Origin: Hyalangium ruber
Lineage (GTDB): Bacteria; Myxococcota; Myxococcia; Myxococcales; Myxococcaceae
Direction of reading: 5' to 3'
DNA: 64,000 nt
Assembly: GCF_034259325.1 (NCBI RefSeq)
Contig: NZ_JAXIVS010000007.1
Coordinates: forward strand, 434,001-498,000
The notes beneath the pieces are model-generated. The model saw nothing but the letters and a program-made list of their open reading frames with translations, had not been told where the DNA came from and searched no databases. Positions 61,495-64,000 of the stretch are shown here, one piece after another. Every line of letters starts with the position of its first letter. Within the stretch, counting starts at the first letter, position 1. The translations under genes were made by a program, and so were the position numbers.

Positions 61495-63030
61495 TCAGAG
61501 CGCGGCGGGCGCCGCCTGGGGCACGGAGGGCCAGACGGTGGGGTTGCGCCGGCCGTCCTCGACGCGGCGTGCCAGATAGGGCACGCAGCCCCGGGCGTCG
61601 AAGGCCTTCTTGAAGGCGGCGAAGCCCGCCCCGGCCTTCCAGGCATCCATGGCGGCCAGCCCGGCCTCCGGGCCACATTGGGCGAGCATGTACTCCACCC
61701 AGGCCCAGCGGGCGGAGGTCGGCCGTACCTCGGCGCGCCCCTTGAGCCCCCGCCGCAGCCGCTCCAGCTTGCCCTCCACCTCGCGGATGCCCGCGAAGGG
61801 CGCCCCATCCAGCGGCGTGTTGCGCTTGGCCACGAAGGGCGCCACCCCCAGCGCCACGGGGATGATGCGCGACAGCTCGGCGGTGAAACGGATGAGCTCG
61901 TCGATGTCGGCGTCCTCCTCGTAAGGCAGGCCGACGACGTTGTAGACCTTGAGCTGCCGCATGCCCGCTGTCCGGGCGAAGGTCGCCGCCCGGACGATCT
62001 GCTCCTCGGAGTGCTTGCGGTCCACCAGGTCCCGCATGCGCTGGGAGGCCCCATCCGCGGCCACGGTGAGGTTGGTGGCGCCCCCGCGCCGCAGGGTGTC
62101 CACCAGCTCCTGGGTGAGCCGGTCCGCGCGCAGCGAGGACACCCCCACCTCCCGCCCTGCGTCCACGAGGGTGCGCAGCAGCTCGACGATCCGTGGGTGG
62201 TCCGTCACCGCCGCGCCCACCAGGCCCACGCGCCGGGCGTGCTCGGGGATGAGCGAGAGCACCCGCTCGGGCGGCACCGTCCGCATGCCCCCGTTGGTGG
62301 TGCGCCGCATCACACAGTAGTGGCAGCCGCGCGAGCACCCGCGCTCCGGCTCGATGAGGAACATCGAGCGCAGCTCGGTATGCGGGGTGATGATCTGCGA
62401 GCGGGCAGGCAGCCGCTCGTCCAGCGCCTTGGCGACGAAGTAGCGCTTCCCGCCCCGCCCTGGCACCCGGAAGCCAGGGAGGCCCGCCAGGTGCGCCAGC
62501 AGCGCCTCGCGATCCATCGTCATGGCCGCGTCCAGCAAGGTGTGGATGAGCTCCTCCGCCTCGCCCTGGAGCAGCACATCCACGAAGGGCTCGAGCGGAT
62601 CCGGATTGGAGAAGGTCAGCGGGCCACCGGCCACGATGAGGGGGTGACGCTCGCTCCGCTCCTCCTTGAGCAGCGGCACCTGCGCCAGCTCCAGCATGGA
62701 GAAGAGGCCCGTCAGCTCCAGCTCATAGGCCACCGAGAAGGCGAGCATCGGCAGGCCGGAGACCGGGGCCTCGGTCTCATAGGTGAACAGGGGCGTCCGA
62801 GTGCGGCGGTAGACCTCCACGTCATCCGGAAGGAAGACACGCTCGGCGGTGGCGCCCGGATGAAGGTGAATCTCCCGGTAGATCGTCTGGTAGCCGAGCG
62901 AGCTCATCCCCACGTGGTAGGGGCTCGGATAGCAGAGGGCCACCCGGTAGGGCGCCTCCTTGCGGAGCGTGCCCTGCTCGTCCGCCAGCCGGGTGCGAAC
63001 TGCTTCAACGAGTGAGTAACGGCCCTCCAT
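61495..63030 (-). CDS. B12-binding-type radical SAM protein
   Basis: 511 residues. An N-terminal cobalamin-binding-like domain (VALCYPSPYHVGMSSLG, VAGGPLTFSNPDPLEPFVD) precedes the radical-SAM motif ERGCSRGCHYC and the usual downstream strands (DGASQRMRDLVDRKH). This is the family that includes TIGR03960-type enzymes of mostly unknown substrate. Confidence 0.85.
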   Translation of the reverse strand: MEGRYSLVEAVRTRLADEQGTLRKEAPYRVALCYPSPYHVGMSSLGYQTIYREIHLHPGATAERVFLPDDVEVYRRTRTPLFTYETEAPVSGLPMLAFSVAYELELTGLFSMLELAQVPLLKEERSERHPLIVAGGPLTFSNPDPLEPFVDVLLQGEAEELIHTLLDAAMTMDREALLAHLAGLPGFRVPGRGGKRYFVAKALDERLPARSQIITPHTELRSMFLIEPERGCSRGCHYCVMRRTTNGGMRTVPPERVLSLIPEHARRVGLVGAAVTDHPRIVELLRTLVDAGREVGVSSLRADRLTQELVDTLRRGGATNLTVAADGASQRMRDLVDRKHSEEQIVRAATFARTAGMRQLKVYNVVGLPYEEDADIDELIRFTAELSRIIPVALGVAPFVAKRNTPLDGAPFAGIREVEGKLERLRRGLKGRAEVRPTSARWAWVEYMLAQCGPEAGLAAMDAWKAGAGFAAFKKAFDARGCVPYLARRVEDGRRNPTVWPSVPQAAPAAL

Positions 63031-63065
63031 GCTCCTCCAACGTCAGTCCAATCCTCTCTAAACAC

Positions 63066-63119
63066 CGCGGCCCCGCGCAGCCACTCCCGAGAGAGGAGGG
63101 GCCACCGGGGCCGCGAAAA
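63066..63119. terminator. Hairpin between the radical-SAM gene and the lipoprotein gene
   Basis: A 9-bp perfect stem (CGCGGCCCC with GGGGCCGCG) separated by 32 bp, with AAAA on the + strand side. It probably ends the lipoprotein transcript, though a T run on that strand is short. Confidence 0.4.
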
Positions 63120-63138
63120 CCACTGGCTCGCGTCGGAG

Positions 63139-63894
63139 CTAGTCCTGAGCCCGGAACGAGGGAATCTCCCCCGCCGGCACGCAGAACTTCAGGACCGGAT
63201 CGCACACCGCGTCGAAGTCGGGGTTCACGCCCGAGCCCGCGCCGCAGCTGTTCCGCGGCTCATTGGACGCCGGATCGCAGGCGGCCACCGGCCAGAGGGC
63301 CCGCACCTTGAGGCGCGCGGTGCAGGTGAGCGGCCCGCCCTCGCGCTGGACGACGCGCGTGTACGCCAGGGTGCCCTTCAGCTGGGTGCCCGGCGCGCTC
63401 GGCGAGGAGTACACGTTGACGTCCTCGAACTGGTACGTGATGACGGTCGCATCCTCGGCGGTGACCCCGGTATCCGGGTTGGCCGCGCGCGCGGAAGCGT
63501 TCACCGTGGCCGCGGAGAAGTCCGAAGCCCCGCAGAAGTTCCCCGCATCCGGCTCGTCCACCATGGCGCCCACCGCCGTCTGGAGGTACGGATCGCCCGG
63601 GTCCCGCGCGCCGCGCGAGGCCAGGCCCGAGGGACGAATGGTCAGCTTCGTCTCCCCTTCACGGCCCTCCTCGGGGTTGGTGAACTTGAAGACGCCCAGG
63701 GTCTCTCCCTTGGGGATGAACCTGTCGCACTCCGCGGAGGGGGCATCGCCCTCCACATCGTACTTCGCGTACCAGTTGTTCAGGCTCGCGTCCTGAACGA
63801 TGCACCCGGCTTCCGGCTGTTCGAAGTTGCAGCTCGACAGCAGTGCGCCCGCACCGAGCAGCGCCGCCGCCACAGAGACGATGTTCTTGGTCAT
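63139..63894 (-). CDS. Lipoprotein of unknown function
   Basis: 251 residues; lipobox LLSSC with Cys22. The mature part is Asp/Gly/Pro-rich with several Cys near the C-terminus (CTARL, CDPAS, CGAGSG, CDPVLKFC), suggesting a disulfide-stabilised exported domain. It lies 36 bp downstream of the outer-membrane barrel gene and may be its partner lipoprotein. Confidence 0.7.
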   Translation of the reverse strand: MTKNIVSVAAALLGAGALLSSCNFEQPEAGCIVQDASLNNWYAKYDVEGDAPSAECDRFIPKGETLGVFKFTNPEEGREGETKLTIRPSGLASRGARDPGDPYLQTAVGAMVDEPDAGNFCGASDFSAATVNASARAANPDTGVTAEDATVITYQFEDVNVYSSPSAPGTQLKGTLAYTRVVQREGGPLTCTARLKVRALWPVAACDPASNEPRNSCGAGSGVNPDFDAVCDPVLKFCVPAGEIPSFRAQD

Positions 63895-63930
63895 GATTCT
63901 CGAGGTTCTCGTGTCGATGGTGGCTGAGCG

Positions 63931-64000
63931 TTAGAAGGTGTAGCGGACACCGAAGCGGAACTGCCGCGGCGCCTGGTACTGGGTGGGCTTGCCGAAGTTC
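63931..64000 (-). CDS. C-terminus of an outer-membrane beta-barrel protein (rest outside the window)
   Basis: The visible end reads NFGKPTQYQAPRQFRFGVRYTF and a stop (core: RQFRFGVRYTF). A terminal aromatic-rich strand ending in Phe is the outer-membrane insertion signal of TonB-dependent receptors and related barrels. The start lies beyond 64000. Confidence 0.7.
   Translation of the reverse strand, partial: NFGKPTQYQAPRQFRFGVRYTF

Overview
The window is a high-GC chromosome segment from a myxobacterium, most likely of the Cystobacter/Archangium/Stigmatella branch. The evidence is a large surface protein with a MYXO-CTERM-type tail, many lipoproteins, a Hanks-type kinase fused to a PilZ-like domain, MJ0042/GYF/TPR proteins, GatCAB, and an almost exclusive use of G- or C-ending codons. 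The species cannot be named from the sequence alone.

Layout. 0-5.3 kb: 3' part of a giant repeat protein, then a 34-bp palindromic repeat array. 5.6-14.8 kb: zinc-ribbon protein, SDR, adenosine deaminase, beta-propeller lipoprotein, small membrane proteins, UvrD/PcrA helicase, arrestin-like proteins and a hotdog thioesterase. 14.9-19.2 kb: two ECF sigma/zinc-finger modules facing each other. 22-27.3 kb: FIST protein, small lipoprotein, endonuclease V, a cereblon-like CULT protein and a starch-binding esterase lipoprotein. 34.4-39 kb: RNase J, yajQ, a secreted protein and rimO. 39-44.3 kb: lolA, trmH, obg, rpmA, rplU. 44.4-48.5 kb: kinase, oxygenase, nitrilase. 48.5-53.5 kb: GatCAB operon. 53.6-64 kb: FtsK, RlmL-like, PlsY, radical SAM and unknown genes, ending in the C-terminus of an outer-membrane barrel.

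The most unusual part is 19.4-34.2 kb, where several RNA-directed genes lie on the + strand. It holds (a) a candidate Y RNA with a circularly permuted tRNA fold, just upstream of a PPP-family phosphatase and a Ro60/TROVE-like vWA protein; (b) an array of 27 tRNA genes with anticodons for 19 amino acids (no His found), almost all with C or G at position 34; (c) an HNH endonuclease gene inside that array; and (d) a 936-residue protein that joins a ClpA/ClpB-type double AAA+ unfoldase to a release-factor-2-like module lacking both the GGQ and SPF motifs. Several array tRNAs depart from the norm: all three Leu-anticodon tRNAs lack the class II long arm although the Ser and Tyr tRNAs keep it, four carry C33 instead of U33, and the Trp tRNA has a shortened D-arm. 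RNase J follows downstream.

I read this as a probable tRNA-replacement, RNA-repair or ribosome-rescue island. Ro proteins, release-factor homologues and RNA-end-processing enzymes do co-occur in known bacterial RNA-repair loci, but no RtcB ligase is present here. That the two halves (19.4-22.2 and 27.4-34.2 kb) work together is inference; unrelated genes separate them.
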